NCBI GenBank assembly: GCA_937899715.1
Contig: CALCNX010000031.1
Location: 65,662-129,661, forward strand
Direction: 5' to 3'
From: an uncultured bacterium
GTDB lineage: Bacteria; Bacteroidota; Ignavibacteria; Kapaibacteriales; UBA4661
DNA: 64,000 bases
Both the position numbers and the translations under genes were made by a program. Below, piece by piece: positions 17,122-25,844 of the stretch (the stretch's first letter is position 1; each line of letters starts with the position of its first letter). The notes under the pieces are model-generated. The model saw nothing but the letters and a program-made list of their open reading frames with translations. It was not told the DNA's origin and did not search any database.

Positions 17122-17898
17122 ATGCGTACATTTATCGCAACCCTTGTTTTTATGCTGCTTGCAGGCACTTTTTCTTTTGCTCAAACGGCTCAAAATAATG
17201 ACCCTCTTTTGCAAACCAAGCAAGCCGTACAATCGGCTACTCTCTCCAGCGACGTAACGGCACTCAAAGCCGCACGAGACCTTGCACTCAGCACCGCTTC
17301 TAGTTCCCCGCGAAAAGCCATCGCGCTCTACTACGTCGGACATGCCAATTACAGTCTGTCAGTGCTGCCAAGCGAGAAAGCCAACAGCGAGCAACACGCC
17401 GACGCAGGTATCGCCGCAATGGAAGAGGCTATTAAGCTCGACCCCACCTTCGCCGATGCTCATGCGCTTCTTGCCAGCCTCTACGGACGCAAGGCTTCGG
17501 GCGGGATGGCAGCCGGAATGAAATATGGTGGAAAATCGAGTTCGGCAATGCAACGCGCAACTGCACTTGCTCCCAACAACCCGCGAGTCCTCATGTTGCA
17601 AGGAATTTCTCTCTATTTCACCCCTGCAATGTGGGGCGGCAGCAAAGAAAAAGCACTTGCTAATCTCCAAAAAGCCTGTGAACTTGCCGAAGGCGGCACG
17701 TGTGCAAACACCGATGCTGCATTGCCGGATTGGGGACACGCGGAAGTTTTTGCATGGAAAGGTGTCATGTTCAGCGATAGTGAGGATATGGACAATGCCA
17801 AGGCAGCATACGACCGCGCGTTGCAGATTGCGCCGAATTATGCGTGGGTAAAATTTGTCCTTTTACCCAAATTATCCACGACCACCAACACACGATAA
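17122..17898 (+). CDS. Exported TPR protein
   Basis: 258 residues. Signal peptide (FIATLVFMLLAGTFSFAQ), then helical repeats: KAARDLALSTASSSPRKAIALYYVGHANYSL, an AAMEEAIKLDPTFADAHALLASLYGRK unit, a central Gly/Met-rich GGMAAGMKYGGKSS insert, and a C-terminal DNAKAAYDRALQIAPNYAWVKF TPR. Probably periplasmic. A GGAG site lies about 9 bases before the ATG. It sits 68 bases after the receptor and 51 before the Omp85-like gene with no terminator between, so co-transcription is likely. Resembles the exported TPR protein at 9941-10720 in size and layout. Partner unknown. Confidence 0.8.
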   Translation: MRTFIATLVFMLLAGTFSFAQTAQNNDPLLQTKQAVQSATLSSDVTALKAARDLALSTASSSPRKAIALYYVGHANYSLSVLPSEKANSEQHADAGIAAMEEAIKLDPTFADAHALLASLYGRKASGGMAAGMKYGGKSSSAMQRATALAPNNPRVLMLQGISLYFTPAMWGGSKEKALANLQKACELAEGGTCANTDAALPDWGHAEVFAWKGVMFSDSEDMDNAKAAYDRALQIAPNYAWVKFVLLPKLSTTTNTR

Positions 17899-17949
17899 GC
17901 GCACGAAAGGCACACAAAAACGATGAACTACTTTCAAGGAACAAGTACA

Positions 17950-19140
17950 ATGAATCCAATAGTACGACTATCATGCCGTCAAGCCGCTCTCACACTTGCT
18001 TTGTGGGCACTTATATTCACTCTCACGTACAGTACGGTACTTGCGCAAGCAGCAGACAGCACGAAAGGTAGCACCAACAATAATCTCACAGATTATTCTA
18101 GCAAATTCATTAGTGGCACGCGCTGGGCACCGTTTGTATCTTTTGCCCCAGAAACCAGTGTGGTTCTGGGCGCACAGGCAACCCATTTCTGGCGACCGCT
18201 TTTGCAAGACGACCATGAGCGTCCGTCGAGCATCTCGCTGATCGGTATTCTCAGCTTACGAGCACAGTGGCGTATTATGGCACAGTACGACACCTATTTC
18301 GATAACTTTCGCTGGCGGCTCTTCGGTAATGTGGGCTTTGAGCATTTTCCGCTTGATTTTTACGGCATTGGTTCATCAGCGCTCGCCTCTGGTGGCGAGC
18401 GCTATACGCCGGAAACATGGCGCGGTGCGGCAAATCTGGCATATCGCCTTGTACAAACGCCTGTGGGTGCAGGCTTGAGCGCAGGTGTACGCTACGAAGG
18501 TCGTACAGACCGTATTACCGACCACGTGGCACAAGGGCGCTTGGAAACTAGCGGTATCACGGGTGCAACCGGCGGCATCACAAGCGGTGCAGGCGCTTTT
18601 CTTGTGCTGGACGCGCGCGATAATGTTTTTTCGTCGTGGAGCGGAGCGTATATTGAAGCCCGAAGCACTGCTTTTACACCGCTTCTGGGGTCATCGTTTA
18701 CCTTTGTCCAAAATATGCTGGATGCACGATATTTTGTACCGATTTCAGTTGCCTCCATGACGCATATTCTGGCATTGCAAGGCGGTGCAACGGCAATTAC
18801 GGGCGGGGACGCTCCATTTTATGCGCTTCCTTTACTCTCTTCCTTGCGCGGGCTGCTTATCGGGCAATTTGCTGACCGCACAAGCGCTTTTGTGCAAGCC
18901 GAATATCGGGTGCCGTTTTTGGAGTTGTTCGAGGCGGTCGCTTTTGTAGGCACAGGAGTAAGCGCAGGGCAACTTGCCGACATCGGCGCAGCACCCTTGC
19001 AAACAGTCGTTGGTGGAGGGGTACGCTTCTTTTTTGACCCCAATGAACGGATTGGAATTCGCCTTGATATTGGTGTTCCCGTCAATTCTTTAGTCGGCAG
19101 TACACCACGATTCTACTTTACCTTTGGTGAGGCATTTTAA
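17950..19140 (+). CDS. Omp85/BamA-like surface antigen (D15) barrel without POTRA domains
   Basis: 396 residues from the ATG at 17950, which has AAGGA 9 bases upstream; an in-frame ATG nine codons earlier (17923) has a poorer site. Signal peptide (LWALIFTLTYSTVLAQ), then a 16-strand-type barrel: GGAFLVLDARDNVFSSWSGAYIEAR and the closing FVGTGVSAGQLADIG...GGGVRFFFDPNERIGIRLDIG, which match the bacterial surface antigen (Omp85) barrel. No POTRA repeats precede the barrel, so this is not BamA itself; POTRA-less members are often annotated as BamA/TamA-family or DUF proteins. Last gene of the run begun at 14831. Confidence 0.78.
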   Translation: MNPIVRLSCRQAALTLALWALIFTLTYSTVLAQAADSTKGSTNNNLTDYSSKFISGTRWAPFVSFAPETSVVLGAQATHFWRPLLQDDHERPSSISLIGILSLRAQWRIMAQYDTYFDNFRWRLFGNVGFEHFPLDFYGIGSSALASGGERYTPETWRGAANLAYRLVQTPVGAGLSAGVRYEGRTDRITDHVAQGRLETSGITGATGGITSGAGAFLVLDARDNVFSSWSGAYIEARSTAFTPLLGSSFTFVQNMLDARYFVPISVASMTHILALQGGATAITGGDAPFYALPLLSSLRGLLIGQFADRTSAFVQAEYRVPFLELFEAVAFVGTGVSAGQLADIGAAPLQTVVGGGVRFFFDPNERIGIRLDIGVPVNSLVGSTPRFYFTFGEAF

Positions 19141-19168
19141 GAACAACAGTCAGGATATTACCTTAAAC

Positions 19169-19255
19169 TGGAGTGCGGAATTTTAATTCCGCAAAAACAC
19201 ATCCAGTATTGAAGCGGCTTTGTGTATGCTCGCGGAATTAAAATTCCGCACTCCA
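19169..19255. repeat. Nested palindromic intergenic element, 87 bp
   Basis: Perfect 24-bp terminal inverted repeats (19169-19192 and 19232-19255). Each arm itself contains a palindrome GCGGAATTTTAATTCCGC, so the element is a palindrome of palindromes with a 39-base centre. It begins 28 bases past the Omp85-like gene and lies 80 bases before the kinase gene, so it may double as a terminator. It looks like a small non-autonomous mobile repeat; only one copy is seen in this window. Confidence 0.75.
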
Positions 19256-19334
19256 CCCGAAATATCCAGACTATTGTACGAAGCATTGTTAGCAAAAATT
19301 TGCCAAACCCGAACTTTTCCGTAGATTCGGCATT

Positions 19335-20381
19335 ATGATAAAAAAACGCACTATAGCCATCCTCTGGCTTGCACTGATGCTGTATGCAGCACTTCAAACT
19401 GCTCTTATTGTGCGCGGTGGGAACGCGACTTTTATGGGCGTGTTTATCGGCTCTGCTATCAACGAGCATATACGGTTGTTCTCATTGCTTGGCTGTATAT
19501 GGCTTATCAGGTACCGCCTGCACTCGTTGCATTGGTGGTGGCAAGTGCCAATATACTGCCTGATGGCTGCATTGCTGAGTGCCATGCTTTGGGGTATGAG
19601 TGTTGGAATGTTGTTTGCTCTCGGTCATACACGAAGCGCAGAGAGCGTCTTGGGGCTTTCGCAATGGATTTTACTTCAACACCTCTTAGAAAACGGTGTC
19701 TGCTTGGCAGTTATCGTACTTGTACAGTATCGGCGCGAAATCCGGCAACGTGAAGAGCGAGAGCGAGAGCTACGGCTTTTGAATACGCAAATGGAACTTG
19801 CAGCACTCCGCGCCCAACTCAATCCGCATTTTCTTTTCAATGCGCTGAACGCCGTGAATTCACTCGTGGGCACAGACCCGGAGCGGGCGCGAACAGTCTT
19901 GGAAACACTAGCCGACCTTTTGCGCTATTCGCTGGAAAGTGATAGACGAGATACGGTGCGCCTCCGGGACGAACTTGACTTTGTGCGAAAATACTTGTCC
20001 ATTGAGCAGGAGCGCTTCGGGAAACGCCTCCGAACCGATATTGAAGCCGATGAGACACTTCTGGACGCGCCCGTGCCGCCGATACTCATTCAGCCACTTG
20101 TAGAAAATGCGGTCAAGCACGGCATAGCACCCAAAGCGGCGGGCGGCACGGTGTCGGTTATTGTTCGCACAGACGCAGCAAAAAAGCGGCTTTGCGTAGA
20201 AATCCACGATGACGGCGTTGGGATGAATCATAGTAAAAATCACCACCAAGTACATTCCACAGGCATTGGTCTTGCAAACACGGATGCCCGCCTGCGGAAA
20301 CTATTCGGTGAAGATTCTGCGCTGAAGGTACAAAGCACCGAAAAGGGTACAACTGTCAGTTTTTCACTTCCCAATTCATAG
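19335..20381 (+). CDS. LytS/YehU-type sensor histidine kinase
   Basis: 348 residues. Four hydrophobic segments in the first ~135 residues form the membrane part. The kinase part is of the His_kinase (PF06580) class: MELAALRAQLNPHFLFNALNAVNSLV, with the phospho-accepting His in NPHFLFN, then PPILIQPLVENAVKHGI (N box), HDDGVGM (G1) and STGIGLANTDARLRKLFG (G2). The tandem LytTR response regulator starts 10 bases after its stop, so the two form an operon and very likely a cognate pair. There is no large periplasmic sensor domain. Confidence 0.92.
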   Translation: MIKKRTIAILWLALMLYAALQTALIVRGGNATFMGVFIGSAINEHIRLFSLLGCIWLIRYRLHSLHWWWQVPIYCLMAALLSAMLWGMSVGMLFALGHTRSAESVLGLSQWILLQHLLENGVCLAVIVLVQYRREIRQREERERELRLLNTQMELAALRAQLNPHFLFNALNAVNSLVGTDPERARTVLETLADLLRYSLESDRRDTVRLRDELDFVRKYLSIEQERFGKRLRTDIEADETLLDAPVPPILIQPLVENAVKHGIAPKAAGGTVSVIVRTDAAKKRLCVEIHDDGVGMNHSKNHHQVHSTGIGLANTDARLRKLFGEDSALKVQSTEKGTTVSFSLPNS

Positions 20382-20390
20382 GCAAGAATT

Positions 20391-21173
20391 ATGATTCGAC
20401 TTCTGCTTGCCGACGACGAACCGCCCGCACGAAGGCTTTTGCGCGAGTATCTCAGCGGCATTCAAGACGTGGAACTTATAGCCGAAGCAGAAAATGGCGC
20501 TGAAGCCGTCGCTGCAATCAATGCCTTAAAGCCGGATGCGGTTATTTTGGATGTGGAAATGCCTGAATTGACAGGCTTCGAGGTTTTGGAGCGTCTGGAA
20601 AGCGTCCCACACGTTATTTTCTCGACCGCCTACAATCAGTTTGCCGTGCAAGCATTTGAAGAAAATGCGGTGGATTACCTCTTGAAACCTTACAGCCGCG
20701 ACCGCTTCACCCGTGCTATTGCCCGCCTCCAAGAGCGCATGAATACTACATCCGCCGAAATCACACATCTCGAAACACTTTCCCGTCTCCTGACCAATTT
20801 CCCAAATCCACAAGCACCAAGCCCACAAACATCAAACGCTCAAGCACCTCTCACGCGGCTCATGGTTCGGAACGGAAACCGCATTATTCCTATCGCGGCG
20901 GCAGATATTGTCTGGATAGAAGCAGCAGAAGATTACGCCCTCTTGCACACCGTACAAGGAAAATTCACGGCAAGCACAGGCATCGGAGAATTGGAAAAAC
21001 GCCTTGATAATCAAGTTTTTATGCGAGTGCATCGCTCGGCTATTATTAACGTGCAGTGTATCAAACACGTAGAGACCGACACGAGCGGCAACCTGACGAT
21101 AACAATGATGAACGGGGCAAAAGTAAAAGTAAGCCGCTCCTACACCGCACAAATACGGGGTTTGATTGTGTGA
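20391..21173 (+). CDS. LytTR-family response regulator
   Basis: 260 residues. The receiver domain (1-120) has LLADDEPPARR (acidic pocket), VILDVEMPELTG (phospho-Asp), STAYNQF and DYLLKPYSRDRF (Lys). A Pro/Gln/Ser linker follows (FPNPQAPSPQTSNAQAP), then a LytTR DNA-binding domain (about 160-260): IVWIEAAEDYALLHTVQGKF, MRVHRSAIINVQCIKHVE and GAKVKVSRSYTAQIRGLI. It acts as a phosphorylation-dependent transcription regulator for the kinase encoded just upstream. Targets unknown. Confidence 0.93.
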   Translation: MIRLLLADDEPPARRLLREYLSGIQDVELIAEAENGAEAVAAINALKPDAVILDVEMPELTGFEVLERLESVPHVIFSTAYNQFAVQAFEENAVDYLLKPYSRDRFTRAIARLQERMNTTSAEITHLETLSRLLTNFPNPQAPSPQTSNAQAPLTRLMVRNGNRIIPIAAADIVWIEAAEDYALLHTVQGKFTASTGIGELEKRLDNQVFMRVHRSAIINVQCIKHVETDTSGNLTITMMNGAKVKVSRSYTAQIRGLIV

Positions 21174-21255
21174 GCCTGACCGTGCTTCCGAATACGAGAA
21201 GGATGTTGTAAATTGAGGTACTGATTCACCACAACAATACCTTAAAGGATTCTGT

Positions 21256-22062
21256 ATGATACTCTATGACATTGACAACTACGGGCTTACATGGTTAATT
21301 CTCATCGCTTTCCTGAGTATCCGCTATGGTGTGATTGCCGGAACGATGTTTGTGTGGTGGTACATAGTTCGCCGTGAGAAATGGTCAGCACAAAAAATCC
21401 AACCCAAATATCCCGCCACGCAAGACTACAAGCGCGAGTTTGGCTATTCGGTAATAACCTTCTTCATCTTTGCCACGATAGCTTCTGTCGTCTATTTGCC
21501 GCAAGTGCGCCCGCTCACGCAGATGCACCGCGACGTGAGTGATATTGTAGGCGCAAACACCGCATGGCAACTTGCATACTGGATTGGCGGGGTTGTACTT
21601 ATGCTCGTCATTCACGATGTCTATTTCTACTTCATGCACCGCATCGTCCACAACAAAAAACTCTACGCGCTCATCCACAAGGTGCACCATCTCTCGCATA
21701 ACCCCTCGCCGTGGGCGGCATTTGCGTTTCATCCTTTGGAGGCGCTGACGGAATTTCTCATTTTTCCCATCATCGCCTTTACCACACCGCATACACTTGG
21801 CATGGTTGCTACGTGGCTGGGCTTTATGACGCTGTACAATGCGTATGGACACTTGGGTTTTGAACTCTATCCCAAGGGCTTCAGCACACATTGGCTGGGA
21901 AAATGGGTCAATACGTCGGTCAATCACAATATGCACCACAAGTACGCCACAAGCAATTACGGGCTTTATACGCTTGTCTGGGACAGACTTTTCGGCACGG
22001 TTCACGCCAAGTATGATGAGACGTTTGAGGAAGTCGCAGCGAGAAAGGGCATTGCGGGATAA
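21256..22062 (+). CDS. Sterol desaturase / fatty acid hydroxylase superfamily membrane protein
   Basis: 268 residues, four to five transmembrane helices. The di-iron histidine motifs are complete: HDVYFYFMHRIVH, HKVHHLSHNPSPWAAFAFHP and NHNMHHKYATSNYGLYTLVWDRLFGT. Family reaction: O2-dependent hydroxylation or desaturation of membrane lipids, sterols or carotenoids; the substrate here cannot be told. AAGGA sits about 10 bases upstream of the ATG. Convergent with mutY, the two stops lying 20 bases apart. Confidence 0.9.
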   Translation: MILYDIDNYGLTWLILIAFLSIRYGVIAGTMFVWWYIVRREKWSAQKIQPKYPATQDYKREFGYSVITFFIFATIASVVYLPQVRPLTQMHRDVSDIVGANTAWQLAYWIGGVVLMLVIHDVYFYFMHRIVHNKKLYALIHKVHHLSHNPSPWAAFAFHPLEALTEFLIFPIIAFTTPHTLGMVATWLGFMTLYNAYGHLGFELYPKGFSTHWLGKWVNTSVNHNMHHKYATSNYGLYTLVWDRLFGTVHAKYDETFEEVAARKGIAG

Positions 22063-22081
22063 AGCAACTAGAGATTATTCA

Positions 22082-23134
22082 TCAACTCTTGGACGATAGG
22101 CGCACAGACACCATACCCGAAGCAGTGTGCTTTTCTTGCGAAGAACGCTCTGCCCCACACTCCAATTCTATCATCCCATCGCGTTCCAATCCATTCAGGA
22201 GTTTCAAGAGCCATTCGGCTTGCTCGCTTTCTTCGTCTTGAAAAAGTGTTGTAGGAAAAAGTTGTGCTGTAATTTCGCTCACCGTGACGCTTTGCTCCGC
22301 ATCCACACCGCGCAGAATCTGAACAATACGCCCCCGCCAAATACGATTTGGAACGCCCTGCCACGACGGTTCGGGGCGTTTTTCTTTTTGTTTTTCGCGC
22401 ATGGTGCCCGCCGATGCACACAGTTCACGGAGCGGGCAAACGCTGCACTTGGGAGCACGTGCCGTACAGAACAGCGCTCCAATGTCCATCACCGCCTGAT
22501 GCCAGCGCGATGCCTTCCCTCGCGGATAAACACTCTCCGCAAAATCATGTATGGTTTTTTCGTCTGCCACATCTGCCGTTGTCGGCATTGGCGCAAGAAG
22601 GCGCGAGTACACGCGGCGAATGTTCACATCCAGCACAGCAATGTCCTTGTGGTAGGCAAATGCGAGTATTGCCGAAGCCGTATATGCGCCGATGCCCGGC
22701 AGCGCCAACAATTCATCCCGCGTAGAGGGAATAGCGCCTTCATGCCGCTCCGTCACTACTCTTGCGCAATCCCGCAAACGCAATGCTCGGCTGTTGTAGC
22801 CCATGCCTTCCCATGCTTTGATAATCGTGGCATTATCTGCTGCCGACAGCACTTGCACACTCGGAAACAGTTGCAAAAAAAGCGGAAGTTTTTCCTGCAC
22901 CCGTGCCGTCTGTGTTTGCTGAAGCATTACCTCCGAAACGAGCACGACGTAGGGGTCGGGCGCAGAATCGCTATCTTTGTGCTCTCGCCAAATAAACTGC
23001 CGGGCGTGGCGGTCGTACCAAGCGAGAAGCACTTTTGGGAGGTGTGTTTTTTCGAGTGATGTTTTTGGGGATGTTTTCAAAATTGCGGAGCGAGATTTGG
23101 ATAAAATGGTGGATTCTAAAATACGAAAGTCCAC
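22082..23134 (-). CDS. mutY: A/G-specific adenine DNA glycosylase, short C-terminus type
   Basis: 350 residues. Catalytic Glu in VSEVMLQQTQT, helix-hairpin-helix LLALPGIGAYTASAILAFA, catalytic Asp in VLDVNIRRVYSR, and a [4Fe-4S] loop C-x6-C-x2-C-x5-C (CTARAPKCSVCPLRELC) that exactly matches MutY/EndoIII. It removes adenine mispaired with 8-oxoguanine. The C-terminal ~105 residues lack the usual NUDIX-like 8-oxoG recognition domain; instead a segment WRGRIVQILRG..VSEITAQLFP..WLLKLLNGLERDGMIEL looks like a winged-helix module. The N-terminus carries ~30 extra Lys/Ser-rich residues. Divergent from thrA. Confidence 0.9.
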   Translation of the reverse strand: MDFRILESTILSKSRSAILKTSPKTSLEKTHLPKVLLAWYDRHARQFIWREHKDSDSAPDPYVVLVSEVMLQQTQTARVQEKLPLFLQLFPSVQVLSAADNATIIKAWEGMGYNSRALRLRDCARVVTERHEGAIPSTRDELLALPGIGAYTASAILAFAYHKDIAVLDVNIRRVYSRLLAPMPTTADVADEKTIHDFAESVYPRGKASRWHQAVMDIGALFCTARAPKCSVCPLRELCASAGTMREKQKEKRPEPSWQGVPNRIWRGRIVQILRGVDAEQSVTVSEITAQLFPTTLFQDEESEQAEWLLKLLNGLERDGMIELECGAERSSQEKHTASGMVSVRLSSKS

Positions 23135-23292
23135 TTTCTTTTGCCATCAAACAAAGCATAATAAAAAATTCCAGCGAAAATTCGCTGAATTTTTTGTATT
23201 TTATCCGCTTCGTGTTTGTTCGGCAATTTTGAGCAAATACGACCCTAACATCGCACAAATACTATCGTTTCACATATTCTCAGGTTCCACGA

Positions 23293-25758
23293 ATGGTTGT
23301 TCTCAAGTTCGGCGGCTCGTCGGTCGGCACACCGGAGCGCGTCAATAGTGTCATCAGCATATCGGTTAATTCGCAAGCAAAACATGGTTCGGTTGCCGTT
23401 GTCGTGTCAGCATTTTCCGGCGTTACCGACCAACTTATTAAAACTGCCAAACTCGCCTCTAACGGCGACACCGCATACAGCAATGAATTCGACGACCTCT
23501 ATCGTCGGCATATTACTGCGCTTGAAGCCCTCTTTGCAAGCGGCAACACCGATAAAAGTGCATTAGAAAGCACTCGCAAGGAGGTCGAAGCCGTGCTTAT
23601 GGAACTACGCGGTTTACTACATGGTATTTTCCTCATTCGTGAGATTTCCAAGCGCACCATGGACTACGTGTGCAGCTTTGGTGAGCGCCTTTCCGCCTTT
23701 ATCATTGCTCGCACCATGGCAGCGCGCGGCGTTCGTGCTGAATTTCTGGATGCCCGCTCGGTCGTCAAGACCAACGACGATTTCACGGCAGCGAAAGTAG
23801 ATTTTCCGGCGACGAATGCTGCGGTGCAAAAATACTTTCAAGAGCACGATGCTTTGCAAGTCATTACAGGCTTCATCGGCTCCACAGCGAATGGACAAAC
23901 AACCACGCTGGGGCGCGGCGGCTCGGACTACACTGCCGCAATTTTAGGCGCGGCACTGAACGCTAAGGACATTGAAATTTGGACAGATGTGGATGGCGTT
24001 ATGACCGCCGACCCGCGCAAAGTCAAGAACGCTTGTACGCTGGAGCGTCTCACCTACGAAGAAGCAATGGAGCTTTCGCACTTCGGCGCGAAAGTTATTT
24101 ACCCGCCCACCATCCAGCCCGCACTCGACCTTGGTATTCCGCTCTGGATTAAGAACACCTTCAACCCTGAATTCCCCGGCACGCTCATTGACCGCGAGGG
24201 CGATACCACATCCACCCTGCCCGTGAAGGGCATTTCGTCTATCAACAACATCACTTTGCTTTCGCTGGAAGGAAGCGGCATGGTGGGCGTGGTAGGCGTG
24301 GCGCATCGCCTTTTCAGCGCACTGGCGCGTGAGCGTATCAACGTGATTATGATTACGCAAGCCTCGTCCGAACACTCAATTTGTATTGCCGTCGAACCGG
24401 GTGCAACCGAAGGCGCAGCGCGGGCGATGAACGAGGAATTCAATTATGAAATTGCCGTTTCGCGCCAGATTAACCCCGTCAAAATTGAGCGTAATTTGTC
24501 CGTCATTGCCGTTGTAGGTAGCAAGATGCGCCACACGCCGGGCATTGCCGGAAAAGTCTTTCAGGCACTGGGGCGCAACGGCGTGAATGTGCGAGCAATT
24601 GCGCAGGGCTCGTCGGAATTAAACATTTCGGTCATTGTAGATGGAGCGCACGAAAGCAAGGCTATAAGCGCCATTCACAATAATTTCTTTTTGGCATCTT
24701 CCAAGACACTGCACCTGTTCATCGTTGGTGCGGGGTTAATTGGAAAAGAACTTTTGAAGCAAACGCAGCAGCAACGCGACTTCCTAATGAAGCATCGCGG
24801 GCTGGAACTGAAAATTGTGGGCATTGCCAACAGCGCAAAAATGCTTATCCGTGAAGACGGCATACCCGCCGAAACATGGGCGGAAGCGCTGGAATCATCG
24901 GGAGAGCCGATGAATTTGCGTTCGTACATTGACACCATGCAAGCACTCGGCTTGCCAAATAAAGTTCTCGTGGATAACACCACCAGTGAAGACGTAGCCG
25001 CGCTGTACGAAGAAATTCTTTCCGGCAGCGTCTCAATCGTAACTCCAAACAAGAAAGCCAATACCGGCTCCTACGCCCGATACAAAGCCATGCGCGAAGC
25101 AGCACTCAAAGCGAATGCGGGATTGTTCTACGAAACCAACGTAGGGGGTGGTCTGCCAGTGATAGATGCCTTGCGCGGCTTGGTGGGAAGTGGCGACACG
25201 ATTCACAAAATTGAGGCGACTTGCTCCGGCACGCTTTCCTACGTCTTCAACACCTTCGCCGAAGGAAAGAAGTTTAGCGACGTTATCAAAGAAGCCCGCG
25301 AAAAAGGCTTCACCGAGCCAGACCCGCGTGATGACTTGGGCGGAACGGACGTTGCGCGTAAACTGCTCATTCTCGCCCGCGAAATTGGCTTGCCGCTTGA
25401 GCTTTCGGATGTGCCCGTAGAAAATCTTGTGCCGCCATCGTGCGCGAAAGCTGCATCGGTAGAAGAGTTTTTCACGCTTCTGGAAAAAGAAGATGCCACT
25501 TTCGAGAAACGCCGCGCCGCAGCCGCAAAAGATGGAAAAGCGCTTCGCTACGTGGCAACACTCGAAAACGGTAAATGTAGCGCCAAGCTGGAAGCCGTTG
25601 ACCACACGCACCCCTTCTTCAGCCTGAACGCAACGGATAACAAATTTGCCATCACCAGCGATTACTATTCCTCCACGCCTTTGGTCATTCAAGGTCCCGG
25701 CGCAGGCGCAAAAGTAACCGCTTCGGGGGTGCTGGCAGATATTCTGCGAACGGCATAA
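23293..25758 (+). CDS. thrA: Bifunctional aspartate kinase / homoserine dehydrogenase
   Basis: 821 residues. Aspartokinase domain (1-290) with KFGGSSVGTPERV, TTLGRGGSDYTAA and EIWTDVDGVMTADPR; two ACT regulatory domains (about 310-455); homoserine dehydrogenase from about 465 with the NAD(P) motif FIVGAGLIGKELLKQ, the catalytic-region motif FYETNVGGGLPVI and LGGTDVARKLLILARE. Catalyses steps 1 and 3 of the aspartate pathway to threonine and methionine; the ACT pair suggests feedback by threonine. Stands alone, with no thrB or thrC next to it. Confidence 0.95.
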   Translation: MVVLKFGGSSVGTPERVNSVISISVNSQAKHGSVAVVVSAFSGVTDQLIKTAKLASNGDTAYSNEFDDLYRRHITALEALFASGNTDKSALESTRKEVEAVLMELRGLLHGIFLIREISKRTMDYVCSFGERLSAFIIARTMAARGVRAEFLDARSVVKTNDDFTAAKVDFPATNAAVQKYFQEHDALQVITGFIGSTANGQTTTLGRGGSDYTAAILGAALNAKDIEIWTDVDGVMTADPRKVKNACTLERLTYEEAMELSHFGAKVIYPPTIQPALDLGIPLWIKNTFNPEFPGTLIDREGDTTSTLPVKGISSINNITLLSLEGSGMVGVVGVAHRLFSALARERINVIMITQASSEHSICIAVEPGATEGAARAMNEEFNYEIAVSRQINPVKIERNLSVIAVVGSKMRHTPGIAGKVFQALGRNGVNVRAIAQGSSELNISVIVDGAHESKAISAIHNNFFLASSKTLHLFIVGAGLIGKELLKQTQQQRDFLMKHRGLELKIVGIANSAKMLIREDGIPAETWAEALESSGEPMNLRSYIDTMQALGLPNKVLVDNTTSEDVAALYEEILSGSVSIVTPNKKANTGSYARYKAMREAALKANAGLFYETNVGGGLPVIDALRGLVGSGDTIHKIEATCSGTLSYVFNTFAEGKKFSDVIKEAREKGFTEPDPRDDLGGTDVARKLLILAREIGLPLELSDVPVENLVPPSCAKAASVEEFFTLLEKEDATFEKRRAAAAKDGKALRYVATLENGKCSAKLEAVDHTHPFFSLNATDNKFAITSDYYSSTPLVIQGPGAGAKVTASGVLADILRTA

Positions 25759-25782
25759 AGACACATTAAGCAAGAACAATGC

Positions 25783-25823
25783 AAAAGCGGGCTTCATCTT
25801 GGTGATGAAGCCCGCTTTTTTTT
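25783..25823. terminator. Bidirectional terminator thrA / T9SS protein gene
   Basis: Perfect 16-bp stem (AAAAGCGGGCTTCATC / GATGAAGCCCGCTTTT) with a 5-base loop and eight T in the final run on the plus strand. An A4 on the other side serves the convergent gene. Confidence 0.92.
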
Positions 25824-25844
25824 ACAGAATAACATCCAAACAGG

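Noticed and set aside
22127..23059. 310-residue plus-strand open frame
   Set aside because: Fully antisense to mutY, which has complete catalytic and Fe-S motifs; the shadow has no recognisable domain.
23163..23196. AT-rich hairpin between mutY and thrA as an attenuator of thrA
   Set aside because: No leader peptide rich in Thr/Ile codons and no T-run after a GC stem; too weak to call.
25033..25797. 254-residue minus-strand open frame
   Set aside because: Antisense to the homoserine dehydrogenase half of thrA.
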